Below are positions 1 through 8,955 of a stretch of DNA of 64,000 bases, one piece after another. Each line of letters starts with the position of its first letter. Positions within the stretch are counted from its first letter, which is position 1. The position numbers and the translations under genes are program-made. Origin of the DNA: Bacillota bacterium (GTDB taxonomy: Bacteria; Bacillota; Clostridia; Lachnospirales; Lachnospiraceae); assembly GCA_023398375.1 (NCBI GenBank), contig JAEWSH010000051.1, positions 310,001-374,000 on the forward strand. The letters are read 5' to 3'. A model generated the notes under the pieces. The model was given only the letters and a program-made list of their open reading frames with translations. It was not told the origin of the DNA and searched no databases.

Positions 1-28
1 AATTAAGCTCAATTACACTTCAAATATT

Positions 29-58
29 TTCACGTCAAAAAAATGTAGATTCATGCCA
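29..58 (+). promoter_or_regulatory. Candidate AgrA/LytTR direct repeats upstream of agrD1
   Basis: Two similar 9-mers in the same orientation, TTCACGTCA at 29-37 and TTCATGCCA at 50-58, are 21 bp apart start to start and lie about 90 bp before agrD1. LytTR-domain regulators such as AgrA are known to bind paired direct repeats roughly two helical turns apart. The half-sites resemble those in the second agr locus (56547-56574 and 61361-61388). The assignment is inferred from spacing and similarity; no obvious -35 element follows, which would fit an activator-dependent promoter. Confidence 0.4.
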
Positions 59-144
59 CTTTTATATTAAAATGTTTATATTTGTGTTATTTTGTTTCTA
101 ATCAAATAGTATACATTTGAATTTGGAAAAGGAGGACGCGAGAT

Positions 145-294
145 ATGAGAGAAAAGAAAAAAGTATGCAGTACAGGCAAAAGGGGAGTCGAGATTTGCGG
201 AAAAGTATTTTCTACAATGGCCGGTGTTTTTTCCACAATGGCATGCTGTGGAAAATTATATGAAACAAAAGTACCAAAAGAACTAAGAAAGTAG
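145..294 (+). CDS. agrD: AgrD-like cyclic lactone autoinducer prepeptide 1
   Basis: This small gene encodes a 49-residue peptide. An AGGAGGA ribosome binding site (near 130-136) precedes the ATG at 145. The layout is AgrD-like: a basic, weakly amphipathic N-terminal leader, a Cys-containing core (ACCGKLY, residues 33-39), and an acidic/proline tail ending KVPKELRK, which is the usual C-terminal recognition tail removed by AgrB. The mature pheromone probably cyclises through Cys35 with Tyr39 as the C-terminal residue (ring C-G-K-L-Y), although Cys34 cannot be excluded. It is encoded on the opposite strand from agrB1, agrA1 and agrC1 and converges with agrB1, an unusual arrangement. A hairpin terminator follows at 411-449. 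Confidence 0.8.
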   Translation: MREKKKVCSTGKRGVEICGKVFSTMAGVFSTMACCGKLYETKVPKELRK

Positions 295-410
295 AAACGT
301 ATTACTTATAAGCAGAATTCGGTAACAAGAACCATTTATTGTGTAAAAGTAAAAATAGAGTGAAAAGTGTAAAATGGATAGTCTTCCAAGGTGAATATAA
401 ATTATGAGAA

Positions 411-449
411 AAATGCATGCTGTCAAAGGGGGACAGTTTGCATTTTTTT
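411..449 (+). terminator. Rho-independent terminator after agrD1
   Basis: An inverted repeat pairs AAATGCA..CTGTC with GACAG..TGCATTT around a short purine-rich loop and is followed by a T run on the + strand. It lies between the convergent agrD1 and agrB1 genes and most likely ends the agrD1 transcript. Confidence 0.7.
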
Positions 450-453
450 AGTG

Positions 454-1020
454 CTACTTTTTGAATCTAAAATGTCCAAGAATCATTAATAGAATGCAGC
501 TAAGAATAGAATTTATCATTACTGCAGCATAAGCAAGTGGCAACGACAGGAGGCATAGAATAGTTACTGAGGATTCTATAGTTAATATTAGCAGAGAGCG
601 GTGAAGTAAGATGTGCTGATACGACTTTGATATTGGGTGATTTGGATGGACAGCGGGTGCATATTTAAAAACAGCAATAAAACTAAGAATAAGAATAATT
701 GACGTACTCATGAAAGAATACGTAAACTGGGTGGATAGATAAGAGCATAAAATGCCGATTATCGTGCTTTCGAAGATACAAAGTGCATGATTAGAAGCAT
801 GATATCCTCCCACATGGATCCGTAATGCTGTAAAAAAAATGAGCCAGATTAGTGAAGCAGGAAGCAAATGAAGCAGATAGGCAACGATAATCAGGATTGC
901 ATTTGCGAGCAATTCACTTAATGTACACTCAGCACCATATGCAATAATCTCTCTTTGATTATTATCAAGACCGGAAGTAATTAATTTGTCAGCAATGGCA
1001 GCAGATATTTTTCTAAGCAT
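454..1020 (-). CDS. agrB: AgrB-like pheromone-processing membrane peptidase
   Basis: The product is 188 residues, the usual size of AgrB, the membrane cysteine peptidase that cleaves the C-terminal tail of AgrD and forms the thiolactone. The catalytic pair is visible in GGYHA (His74) and, seven residues on, ALCIF (Cys81). Several hydrophobic segments from about residue 40 to the end fit a multi-pass membrane protein. The ATG at 1020 has a GGAG site upstream. It is the last gene of a minus-strand run agrC1-agrA1-agrB1, and its substrate is most likely the peptide encoded convergently at 145-294. Confidence 0.88.
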   Translation of the reverse strand: MLRKISAAIADKLITSGLDNNQREIIAYGAECTLSELLANAILIIVAYLLHLLPASLIWLIFFTALRIHVGGYHASNHALCIFESTIIGILCSYLSTQFTYSFMSTSIILILSFIAVFKYAPAVHPNHPISKSYQHILLHRSLLILTIESSVTILCLLSLPLAYAAVMINSILSCILLMILGHFRFKK

Positions 1021-1060
1021 AGCAAGTCTCCTTATTGAAAAAAATTACAGCTTTTTAATA

Positions 1061-1765
1061 TTAATCATTCAGAATATGTAAAATAGTATTTCTTATAATT
1101 TCCAGATAAGATGGGCTGATAGGAAGCTGTGTACCGTCTGTAAGAAATAATTCTTTTCCTTTAATTGAAGCAACGTGATTCATATTGACCAGAATGCTTC
1201 GGTGACACTGTTTAAAATCTGATGGAAACTTTTTGACTTCATCCTGAAAGGTTGCTCTATAAGAAATCCGTTGCGTGCAACTTAACTTGTAAAGATCAAT
1301 ATAGTGGTTGGAACTTGCTAGATAAGAAATAGAATTATGTTCGATTTTAAGTAGTTCATTTCTGTAAAAAATGGAATGATAAGATGGTTTAAATTTATTC
1401 AGAACAAGATCCATACATTTCCATAATTTATCTTCTGAGACAGGTTTTACAAGGTATTGTAATGCCTGCACTTCATAACCTTCTAAAGAATAATCCCGAA
1501 AACTAGTAGTAAATATAAGATCGCCGCAGTAGCCCTGTTTACGTAAGGACCTGGCAATTTCTATTCCGTCAGCCTGATTGGCGAGTTGGATATCGATAAA
1601 AATCAAGTGAAAGGAAGCAGCATTCACAAGCAGATCACAACCTTTCGTATAGTGATTAATAGTCATCGATATAGAGTGTAGTTGTTTCCATGTAAGCAGC
1701 ATATTCTGTAGCATTTCAATATGGTGCTGTTCATCTTCTAAAATAGCGATTTTAAGGTTCATCAT
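1061..1765 (-). CDS. agrA: LytTR-family response regulator (AgrA-like)
   Basis: The protein has an N-terminal receiver domain (acidic pocket in AILEDE; phosphoacceptor Asp in IFIDIQ at about residue 58; conserved Lys in LVKPVS) and a C-terminal LytTR DNA-binding domain (segments HRSILVNMNHV and LTDGTQLPIS). This is the architecture of AgrA, which is phosphorylated by AgrC and activates the agrD promoter. An ATG at 1774 overlaps the Shine-Dalgarno sequence, so the ATG at 1765 (or 1762) fits the AAAGGAT site better. It lies between the kinase and agrB1 with short gaps, suggesting one operon. The direct repeats at 29-58 are its plausible target. Confidence 0.87.
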   Translation of the reverse strand: MMNLKIAILEDEQHHIEMLQNMLLTWKQLHSISMTINHYTKGCDLLVNAASFHLIFIDIQLANQADGIEIARSLRKQGYCGDLIFTTSFRDYSLEGYEVQALQYLVKPVSEDKLWKCMDLVLNKFKPSYHSIFYRNELLKIEHNSISYLASSNHYIDLYKLSCTQRISYRATFQDEVKKFPSDFKQCHRSILVNMNHVASIKGKELFLTDGTQLPISPSYLEIIRNTILHILND

Positions 1766-1795
1766 TACTTTCATCCTTTCTGATTTTTAGATTAT

Positions 1796-3088
1796 TTATG
1801 ATAAAGGAATCACAATGGAGCTGGTGAACTCTTTTTCATTTCCCATAAAGTCACAAAATCCATTATATTTTTCAATTAATTCTTTACAACGTTTCAGACC
1901 GATTCCATGGTCGCTACCAGCTTTTGTAGTTTGATAAGCATCATTTTTAATGAGATAGCAGCCAGTGGAAGCATTTGTGATTTTGATATATAGCATGCTT
2001 CGGACCGGCCTGATATCTAATGTGATATATCGGCTTGTTTCCGGGAAAAATTTATCACACGCTTCCGTTGCATTATCCATAATATTGCCAAGTACAATAG
2101 ATAGATCAGTGGATAGGATAGATAACTTGTCCGGCATAAAGATTTCGTATGCTACATTAATATGATGTGACTTAGCCAACATTATTTTTGATGACAACAG
2201 AGAATCAACAATAGAGTTGCCTGTTACTGTAATGAATTCATAAGATGACATATCCAAGTCTTTCAGATATCTTCCAATGGAGTCATAATCGTTGGTAAGT
2301 AATAGACCATTTATGGTATCTAAATGTTGTTGGTAATCATGTTTTAGCGTGCGAAGGGTATGAATGTAGTTATGCATTTCCTCGATTTGCTGTAGTTCGG
2401 CTTTATACTGATGATTTTCCAGCTCCAGGGCCACATTTTTATTGAGCGTATTACCTACAATCTCAAAAAGGATAATGATACTCAAAAGAATAAACAAGAT
2501 GCAGACAGCAATATAGGAAGGCGAAAAAATTGGTCTTGCGTTTTCTATAAGTACAGTATTAATGGAGATATCAAGTGTCTGGTCAATTGCAAGCACTCCA
2601 ATTAAAATAAGTGGAATCAGGCAAAAAGAAAGGTATAGAGGCATTTGGTATGATTTTTGTTTTCTTCTGGAAAATAAGAAAAAAAGTAGGGCACAAACCA
2701 GAGAATACATACTGATCATAATGATACGTGTATCAGATGGCATAGCAGCCTCTGTAATATCAAGAGAAGTAAAGTTATCAGTAATAAAAAAAGTCAGGGC
2801 ATTTGCAATACTGGAAATTACAATTTCACTGGTGCCCAGAATTAATTTACGAAGATTGGAACCTCGAAATGCCAGAAATACAAAAATTGTATCTGCTATA
2901 TAGAAAATAATCAGTTGATAATTACTGTTAAAAGAGAGCATATTAATGAATGTCTCAAAGACGAACATGGCAATAACACCGGTGATGATTCTGATATTAG
3001 AAACTGGTTTGATATATTTACTCAGAAAATAAGCATAAAATGATTTTTCACATACATTTACAAGTACTTCAAAAAAAAATTCAACCAT
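1796..3088 (-). CDS. agrC: GHKL sensor histidine kinase (AgrC-like)
   Basis: This is a 430-residue kinase. The first 210 or so residues form about six hydrophobic segments, followed by a short linker helix and a GHKL catalytic region. The phosphoacceptor His lies in TLKHDYQQHL (about residue 250), the N box is NIMDNATEAC, and the G box is DHGIGLKRCKE. AgrC-type kinases sense the cyclic peptide through the membrane domain and phosphorylate AgrA. The gene is first in the minus-strand agrC1-agrA1-agrB1 run, with a GAAAGG site before its ATG. It shows only general family similarity to the second kinase at 59990-61300, so the two systems probably recognise different peptides. Confidence 0.87.
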   Translation of the reverse strand: MVEFFFEVLVNVCEKSFYAYFLSKYIKPVSNIRIITGVIAMFVFETFINMLSFNSNYQLIIFYIADTIFVFLAFRGSNLRKLILGTSEIVISSIANALTFFITDNFTSLDITEAAMPSDTRIIMISMYSLVCALLFFLFSRRKQKSYQMPLYLSFCLIPLILIGVLAIDQTLDISINTVLIENARPIFSPSYIAVCILFILLSIIILFEIVGNTLNKNVALELENHQYKAELQQIEEMHNYIHTLRTLKHDYQQHLDTINGLLLTNDYDSIGRYLKDLDMSSYEFITVTGNSIVDSLLSSKIMLAKSHHINVAYEIFMPDKLSILSTDLSIVLGNIMDNATEACDKFFPETSRYITLDIRPVRSMLYIKITNASTGCYLIKNDAYQTTKAGSDHGIGLKRCKELIEKYNGFCDFMGNEKEFTSSIVIPLS

Positions 3089-3282
3089 AGAGACAGCCTT
3101 TCTTCATAAAAAATAATTATAGTTTATTTTAACACAAAAATGAGTAAGAGTAAAAAAGCATGATTTACAATGTTTAGAGCAGTTAAAGTTAATGAAATGC
3201 CAAAAATGATATGATATACTAATTAAAAGAATTTTTTGGTAACCGATTTTTGGAGAACTTATTTGTAAATGGAGGAAACGGT

Positions 3283-4116
3283 ATGAAATTCACAAAAATG
3301 CATGGATGTGGCAATGATTATGTGTACATTAACGGTTTTGAAGAAAAAGTGATAAATAAATCCAAGGCAGCTATGAAACTCAGTGACAGACATTTCGGAA
3401 TTGGCGGGGATGGAGTCATTTTTATTAACCCCTCTAAAATCGCTGATTTTGAAATGGAGATGTATAATGCTGATGGCAGCAGATCTGAGATGTGTGGAAA
3501 CGGTATTCGTTGTGTTGCAAAGTACGTATATGAGAAAGGCCTTACAGATAAGACTTCTCTTTGCATAGAAAGCTATGGTAAGGTGAAACACATGAATCTG
3601 ACGCTCGAAGACGGCAAGGTATCTATGGTCAAAGTCAACATGGGGAGTCCTGAGTTGAAGGCAGAGCTCATACCCGTTTGTTCAGATAAAGATGAAGTGA
3701 TTCAGGAAAAGATAGAAGTGAATGATACAATTTATTATATGACAGCAGTTTCCATGGGGAATCCTCATACCGTTATGCTTGTGGAAGATTTGGAAAACTT
3801 AGATTTGGAGAAGGTGGGTCCTTTGTTTGAACATCATCCTCGTTTTCCGAAACGTGTAAATGCAGAATTTGTGAAATTGATAGATAGAAATAACATAGAG
3901 ATGCGTGTCTGGGAGCGCGGAACCGGAGAAACATTGGCGTGTGGAACCGGATGCTGTGCAGCAGCAGTTGCCTGTATTTTAAATGGTTTGACGGAAGAGC
4001 AAGTAACTGTTAAACTGTTAGGTGGCAGTTTAACGATTCAGTGGGACAGAGAGCAGAATCTCGTATATATGACCGGACCCGCAACAACAGTATTTGAAGG
4101 TGAGATAGAACTGTAG
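3283..4116 (+). CDS. dapF: Diaminopimelate epimerase
   Basis: DapF converts LL- to meso-diaminopimelate for lysine and peptidoglycan synthesis. The N-terminus KMHGCGNDYVYIN is the family signature. Two catalytic cysteine motifs are present: SEMCGNGIRC in the first half and ACGTGCCAAA near residue 220. The length is 277 residues with the ATG at 3283, which has a GGAGGA site six bases upstream; a longer reading from a TTG at 3250 lacks a site. It is followed after 75 bp by the LL-diaminopimelate aminotransferase, so the two last steps of the aminotransferase route are encoded together. Confidence 0.95.
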   Translation: MKFTKMHGCGNDYVYINGFEEKVINKSKAAMKLSDRHFGIGGDGVIFINPSKIADFEMEMYNADGSRSEMCGNGIRCVAKYVYEKGLTDKTSLCIESYGKVKHMNLTLEDGKVSMVKVNMGSPELKAELIPVCSDKDEVIQEKIEVNDTIYYMTAVSMGNPHTVMLVEDLENLDLEKVGPLFEHHPRFPKRVNAEFVKLIDRNNIEMRVWERGTGETLACGTGCCAAAVACILNGLTEEQVTVKLLGGSLTIQWDREQNLVYMTGPATTVFEGEIEL

Positions 4117-4191
4117 TATTTGATAAACTGTTATTTGTTGAATGAATTATATATAAATTTGAAAGTAAGTATCGCACGAGAGGAGAACAGT

Positions 4192-5406
4192 ATGTTTAAA
4201 GTTAATGACAATTATTTAAAATTACCGGGAAGTTATTTATTCTCTACAATCAATAAAAAAGTAAATGCGTATGCAGCAGCCAATCCGGATAAAAAGATTA
4301 TCCGTCTGGGAATTGGTGATGTAACTCAGCCTCTGGCACCTGTAATTATTGAAGCACTTCACAGTGCAGTATCAGAAATGGGCGTTGCAGAGACTTTTCA
4401 TGGATATGCTCCGGATCTTGGATATGAGTTCCTGCGAAATACAATTGCAGAAAATGACTATAAGGCAAGAGGATGTGATGTTGCAGCAGATGAAATTTTT
4501 GTATCAGATGGTGCCAAATGTGACTCGGGCAATATTCAGGAGATTTTCAGCTTGGAAAATAAAATTGCAGTTTGTGATCCTGTATATCCGGTATATGTGG
4601 ATACCAATGTAATGGCCGGCAGAACGGGTGTATATGATACGGTAAAAGAGACATGGAGCAACGTAATCTATATGCCATGTACAGCAGAAAATAATTTTGC
4701 TCCGGAACTACCGAAGGAAACACCAGATATTATCTACCTTTGTTTTCCAAATAATCCTACAGGTTCAACTATTAATAAGTCTCAACTACAGGAATGGGTT
4801 GATTACGCAAATAAAGTCGGTGCAGTAATTATTTATGATGCAGCTTATGAAGCATATATTTCAGAAGAAGACGTACCACATTCTATTTACGAATGCGATG
4901 GAGCAAGAACCTGTGCAATAGAGCTCCACTCTTTTTCAAAAAATGCCGGATTTACCGGAGTACGTCTGGGTTATACAGTAATTCCAAAAGATTTAAAAGC
5001 CGGAGACGTAATGTTACATTCTCTTTGGGCGAGACGTCACGGTACCAAGTATAATGGAGCTCCCTATATTGTCCAAAAAGCTGGTGAAGCAGTATATTCA
5101 TCGGCAGGAAAAGAACAATTAAAAAAACAGGTGGCTTATTATATGAATAATGCAAGATACATCTACGATGGCTTAAAGGGAACAGGCTATACAGTATCTG
5201 GTGGTGTAAATGCTCCATATATCTGGTTAAAAGCACCTGATAACATGACGAGTTGGGAATTTTTTGATTATTTATTGGAAAACGCGAATGTAGTTGGTAC
5301 GCCAGGGTCCGGATTTGGACCAAGCGGTGAAACGTACTTTAGATTAACTGCATTTGGAAGTTACGAGAGTACAGTGGAAGCAATGAATCGTATCAAAGAA
5401 CTCTGA
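4192..5406 (+). CDS. dapL: LL-diaminopimelate aminotransferase
   Basis: DapL is a PLP enzyme of the class I/II aminotransferase fold that makes LL-diaminopimelate directly from tetrahydrodipicolinate. The 404-residue product begins with the typical KLPGSYLFSTI segment. It contains RLGIGDVTQPL, the CFPNNPTGS cofactor motif, and the PLP lysine in HSFSKNAGFTG, followed by the phosphate-binding arginine in VRLGY. The ATG at 4192 has an AGGAGA site; the reading frame is open further upstream to 4120 but without a start signal. It pairs with dapF and ends at a strong hairpin terminator. Confidence 0.95.
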   Translation: MFKVNDNYLKLPGSYLFSTINKKVNAYAAANPDKKIIRLGIGDVTQPLAPVIIEALHSAVSEMGVAETFHGYAPDLGYEFLRNTIAENDYKARGCDVAADEIFVSDGAKCDSGNIQEIFSLENKIAVCDPVYPVYVDTNVMAGRTGVYDTVKETWSNVIYMPCTAENNFAPELPKETPDIIYLCFPNNPTGSTINKSQLQEWVDYANKVGAVIIYDAAYEAYISEEDVPHSIYECDGARTCAIELHSFSKNAGFTGVRLGYTVIPKDLKAGDVMLHSLWARRHGTKYNGAPYIVQKAGEAVYSSAGKEQLKKQVAYYMNNARYIYDGLKGTGYTVSGGVNAPYIWLKAPDNMTSWEFFDYLLENANVVGTPGSGFGPSGETYFRLTAFGSYESTVEAMNRIKEL

Positions 5407-5423
5407 TTCTGATGATACAAAAA

Positions 5424-5468
5424 CCTCGGGAATACCGTATTATAATATACGGATTTTCGGGGCTTTTT
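5424..5468 (+). terminator. Terminator after dapL
   Basis: A stem pairs CCTCGGGAATACCGTAT with ATACGGATTTTCGGGG around a short A/T loop and is followed by six Ts. It ends the dapF-dapL transcript. Confidence 0.8.
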
Positions 5469-5536
5469 TAGTTATTGGCGCTATTTTCTGGAATCTGGAT
5501 ATACTATAGAAAAGGAAACAGAAGAAAGTGTTAAAA

Positions 5537-6073
5537 ATGAATAAAGTGAAAAAAGCAAATATAATTGTTATGTTTTTCTTTGGGAGTGTAATCGGATGGA
5601 TATGGGAAGTGATTTGTACATTTTATAGATATGGAATTTTTGCGAATAGGGGTGTTTTACATGGTCCATGGCTTCCAATCTATGGAGTTGGTTTTTTATT
5701 GATGATCATTTTAAAAAAGTATGTTGGAAAAAAACCGATATTGCTCTTTGTGTCCAGCTTAACTGTATGTGGTCTTCTGGAATTTATTACATCTATCGTA
5801 TTAGAAACTTTATATCATACAAGATGGTGGTGCTATGGGAATGAAGCATTTAATATTAATGGAAGAGTCTGCTTAAAGTCTCTGATTTTCTTTGGGGTGG
5901 CAGGAAGTCTGATTGTTTATGGAATTGTTCCTGTTCTTGATCATGAATTGAATAAGATCGATGCTAAAAAGAAAAAAATTTTAGCAACTATGATGATGTT
6001 GATATTTATGATCGATCTGGTAGTTTCAATATTTCATCCTAATATGGGAAGCGGTATTTCAGAGGGGGCCTAA
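5537..6073 (+). CDS. CmpB/PF06541-like multi-pass membrane protein (putative ABC permease)
   Basis: The product is a polytopic membrane protein of about 178 residues with four or five hydrophobic segments. The features SVIGWIWEVICTFYRYG and GVLHGPWLPIYG near the N-terminus, and the RWWCYGNEAFN region, match the family annotated as putative ABC-transporter type IV (CmpB-like). Its true substrate and role are unknown. A GTG at 5528 overlaps the purine-rich site, so the ATG at 5537 is preferred. It stands alone between the dapL terminator and the PfkB kinase gene. Confidence 0.7.
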   Translation: MNKVKKANIIVMFFFGSVIGWIWEVICTFYRYGIFANRGVLHGPWLPIYGVGFLLMIILKKYVGKKPILLFVSSLTVCGLLEFITSIVLETLYHTRWWCYGNEAFNINGRVCLKSLIFFGVAGSLIVYGIVPVLDHELNKIDAKKKKILATMMMLIFMIDLVVSIFHPNMGSGISEGA

Positions 6074-6192
6074 AAGTTGCTCTTGATTGTTTGTGATTGA
6101 CATTGTAAGATTAAAACAAAAAGAAACGAGCAAAATGATTGTAAAATTATGTCTGTTTAAGATCGCCTGATCTATTTGGAAAGGAAGAAGTC

Positions 6193-7119
6193 ATGATAAC
6201 AACGGTAACATTAAATCCTGCAATAGATAAGACTATAATATTGGATCGTCTCAAGCATGGCGAAGTAAACCGTATTCAGAAAGTGCGGGAAGATATCGGC
6301 GGGAAAGGAATCAATGTTTCTAAGACATTAGCAAGCCTTGGTGAAACAAACCAAGCAATCTGTTTTTTGGGCAGAAAAAATCAGTCAGCAGTAGAACAAT
6401 TGTTGAAAAACCAGCACTTTGAGATACGATCTCTCTATGTGGAGGAAGCAACCAGAACCAATACTAAGGTGGTGGAATTGGAAACACAGATTACGACAGA
6501 TTTAAATGAACCGGGATTTTTTGTTGATGAAAAGCATATTCAGGAGATGATTTCTCTTTTGGAAAAATGCGCAGTGCAAAGTGAATATGTAGTTATCAGT
6601 GGAAGCATTCCAGTTGGCGTAAATAAAGATATATACGGAAAAATAATTTCTGCCATTAAGGGAAAGAGCAAGGTTGTCCTGGATGCGGAAGGCGAATTCC
6701 TGATAGAAGGATTAAAAGCAGGAGCTGATATTATCAAGCCGAATATTCACGAGCTGGAGGGCGCAATTGGAAGAAAATTAGAGTCGGATGACGAGATTGT
6801 CAAGGCAGCCAGGGAATGGATAGAAGAGTATCAGCTGACCTACATTCTGGTATCTATGGGCGGTGATGGAAGTTTGCTGATTGGAAGTAATATTGTATTA
6901 AAAGCATTACCAATGAAGGTAGAAGTAAAAGGAACCGTAGGAGCGGGAGATTCCATGCTGGCTGGATTTCTCTATGGATTAATGCATGAGGATCTGGAAA
7001 TGGCGCTTGCGATTGGAGCGGTCTGTGGTACGCTTGCCGTGAGCAGAGAAGGGACAGCTGCGTTCCGGGAAGAAGAAGTAGTTGAGATGCTGAAACAAAT
7101 CATGATACAAACGCTATAA
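6193..7119 (+). CDS. 1-phosphofructokinase family hexose kinase (PfkB fold)
   Basis: A 308-residue PfkB-family kinase that phosphorylates a sugar phosphate such as fructose 1-phosphate or tagatose 6-phosphate. The family signatures are GGKGINVSK (residues about 37-45) and the C-terminal GTVGAGDSMLAGF, which carries the catalytic Asp and anion hole. The N-terminus TVTLNPAIDKT is typical of FruK/LacC. There is no neighbouring fructose PTS, so the exact substrate cannot be read from context. It precedes, but is separated from, the oligosaccharide importer by a promoter and operators. Confidence 0.85.
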   Translation: MITTVTLNPAIDKTIILDRLKHGEVNRIQKVREDIGGKGINVSKTLASLGETNQAICFLGRKNQSAVEQLLKNQHFEIRSLYVEEATRTNTKVVELETQITTDLNEPGFFVDEKHIQEMISLLEKCAVQSEYVVISGSIPVGVNKDIYGKIISAIKGKSKVVLDAEGEFLIEGLKAGADIIKPNIHELEGAIGRKLESDDEIVKAAREWIEEYQLTYILVSMGGDGSLLIGSNIVLKALPMKVEVKGTVGAGDSMLAGFLYGLMHEDLEMALAIGAVCGTLAVSREGTAAFREEEVVEMLKQIMIQTL

Positions 7120-7202
7120 CAAAAACAAAGAATAACTTATATATTTTACACAAAAAAACATTATAAAAATTACGTATTATTAACAAAGTTATTTAAGAAG
7201 TA

Positions 7203-7284
7203 TTGCATTGATATTAAACGTATGCTAATATTTATTCATGACGAATTGGAAACGTTACCGATAACGATACCGAAATCGTTTCCG
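7203..7284 (+). promoter_or_regulatory. Promoter with tandem LacI-family operators before the sugar importer
   Basis: A -35-like TTGCAT (7203-7208) and an extended -10 TGCTAATAT (-10 hexamer 7226-7231) are 17 bp apart. Downstream lie two near-palindromes with central CG steps: GGAAACGTTACC (7248-7259) and CCGAAATCGTTTCCG (7270-7284). Such sequences are typical of LacI/CcpA-family operators. Their position just after the promoter suggests repression by the LacI-type protein encoded at 12554-13582. Confidence 0.65.
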
Positions 7285-7408
7285 AAAACAGTCGAATTAT
7301 AGTTTTTAATCTTTGTATATAGTTATTTATGGTTACATGTGGAATGCAAAGAAAGGAACGGGGAACTATTCACAAAGTTATGAAAAAGAGAAAGAGAGAG
7401 GTATTAGT

Positions 7409-8809
7409 ATGAAAAAGAAATTGATTAGTGCATTGCTTACCGTTGCTATGGTATCTACAATGTTAGCAGGCTGTGGAAGCAAAACAGAGACAACACCAAC
7501 GTCAGATACAACGAAGACAGATGGCGCAACGGAAACGGCTGCAGAATCTGCAGATGCCGGTGATGGTCAGGTGTATTACCTAAACTTTAAACCTGAATCT
7601 GATGGTGTGTGGCAGGGTCTGGCATCAAAATATACAAAAGAAACAGGTGTACCTGTCAAAGTCGTAACAGCAGCAAATAATACCTATGAACAGACATTAA
7701 AATCAGAGATTGCTAATGCAAATGCACCTACCCTATTTCAGATTAACGGACCAGTAGGATATCAAAATTGGAAAGACTATTGTGCAGATCTGAAAGATAC
7801 AGACCTTTATAGCTGGCTTCTTGATAAGAGTCTTGCAGTTACAGGCGAAGATGGCGGTATCTATGGAATTCCTTATGTAGTTGAAGGGTATGGTATTATT
7901 TACAATAATGCGATTATGAGTAAATATTTTGCATTAGATGGCGCAAAAGCAAAGTCTATGGATGAAATAAAAAATTTTGATACATTAAAAGCAGTTGTTG
8001 AAGATATGCAAAGTAAAAAAGGAGATCTTGGAATCGAGGGTGTATTTGCTTCCACATCTCTTACACCTGGAGATGACTGGAGATGGCAGACACACCTGGC
8101 AAACATTCCTGTATATTATGAATATAAAGACAAAGGTATCACGGATACAGATTCGCTAGAGTTTACATATAGTGACAATTACAAAAATATTTTTGACTTA
8201 TATCTCAACAATTCCTGTACAGCGCCAGGTTTATTGGGAAGCAAATCAGTTGACGATTCCATGGCAGAATTCGCATTGGGAAAAGTTGCAATGGTTCAAA
8301 ATGGTAACTGGGCATGGGGCCAGATTTCAGGTGTGGATGGTAATACCGTAACAGAAGACGATATTAAATTCTTACCAATCTATACAGGTGTGAAAGGAGA
8401 AGAAAACCAAGGTCTGTGTACCGGAACAGAAAACTTCTTCAGTATTAACAGCCAGGCTTCAGAAGCAGATCAAAAAGCTTCTATTGCATTTGTTGAATGG
8501 TTATTTAGTTCAGACGAAGGCAAAGCAGCAGTTACAAATGATTTAGGTTTTATCGCACCGTTTAATACATTCACAGATGCAGAGAAACCAAAAGATCCTC
8601 TTGCGCAAGAAGTCATCAAATACATGGCCGATACATCCAAAACAAGCGTAGCATGGAATTTCACTTCATTTCCAAGTCAACAATTTAAAGATGACTTTGG
8701 TGCAGCATTACTTGAATATGCAGCAGGAAGCAAATCATGGGATGATGTGAAAGCAACTGTTGTAGACAGATGGGCAGCTGAAAAAGCAGCAACCGCTACA
8801 GCGGAATAA
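7409..8809 (+). CDS. Sugar ABC transporter substrate-binding lipoprotein
   Basis: This is a 466-residue extracellular solute-binding protein (family 1) for an oligosaccharide importer. The N-terminus MKKKLISALL begins a lipoprotein signal peptide ending in LAGC, with Cys22 as the lipidated residue, followed by a Thr/Ser/Ala-rich linker. The mature part contains the segment GIYGIPYVVEGYGIIYN typical of maltose/multiple-sugar binding proteins. The ATG at 7409 has a GAGAGG site; the frame is open upstream to 7313 but a longer start would hide the signal peptide. Two permease genes follow. No ATPase gene is nearby, so a shared MsmX/MalK-type ATPase elsewhere is likely. MalQ nearby points to malto-oligosaccharides. 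Confidence 0.9.
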   Translation: MKKKLISALLTVAMVSTMLAGCGSKTETTPTSDTTKTDGATETAAESADAGDGQVYYLNFKPESDGVWQGLASKYTKETGVPVKVVTAANNTYEQTLKSEIANANAPTLFQINGPVGYQNWKDYCADLKDTDLYSWLLDKSLAVTGEDGGIYGIPYVVEGYGIIYNNAIMSKYFALDGAKAKSMDEIKNFDTLKAVVEDMQSKKGDLGIEGVFASTSLTPGDDWRWQTHLANIPVYYEYKDKGITDTDSLEFTYSDNYKNIFDLYLNNSCTAPGLLGSKSVDDSMAEFALGKVAMVQNGNWAWGQISGVDGNTVTEDDIKFLPIYTGVKGEENQGLCTGTENFFSINSQASEADQKASIAFVEWLFSSDEGKAAVTNDLGFIAPFNTFTDAEKPKDPLAQEVIKYMADTSKTSVAWNFTSFPSQQFKDDFGAALLEYAAGSKSWDDVKATVVDRWAAEKAATATAE

Positions 8810-8820
8810 TGTAAAGGAAT

Positions 8821-8859
8821 AACAAGGTGAGGATAGGGAAACCTCTTCTCACCTTGTTT
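8821..8859 (+). terminator. Hairpin between binding protein and permease genes
   Basis: AACAAGGTGAG pairs with CTCACCTTGTT around a 17-base loop, with only a short T run. In importer operons a hairpin here often trims or attenuates the message so that the binding protein is made in excess over the permeases; that role is inferred. Confidence 0.55.
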
Positions 8860-8955
8860 GGTATTTGAAATAAATGGGAAATCGTATTAAACTATAAGAG
8901 GGGATTATGATGAAGCATATGAGATAATAATGTTTCATGGAAAAGGAGAAAATAT

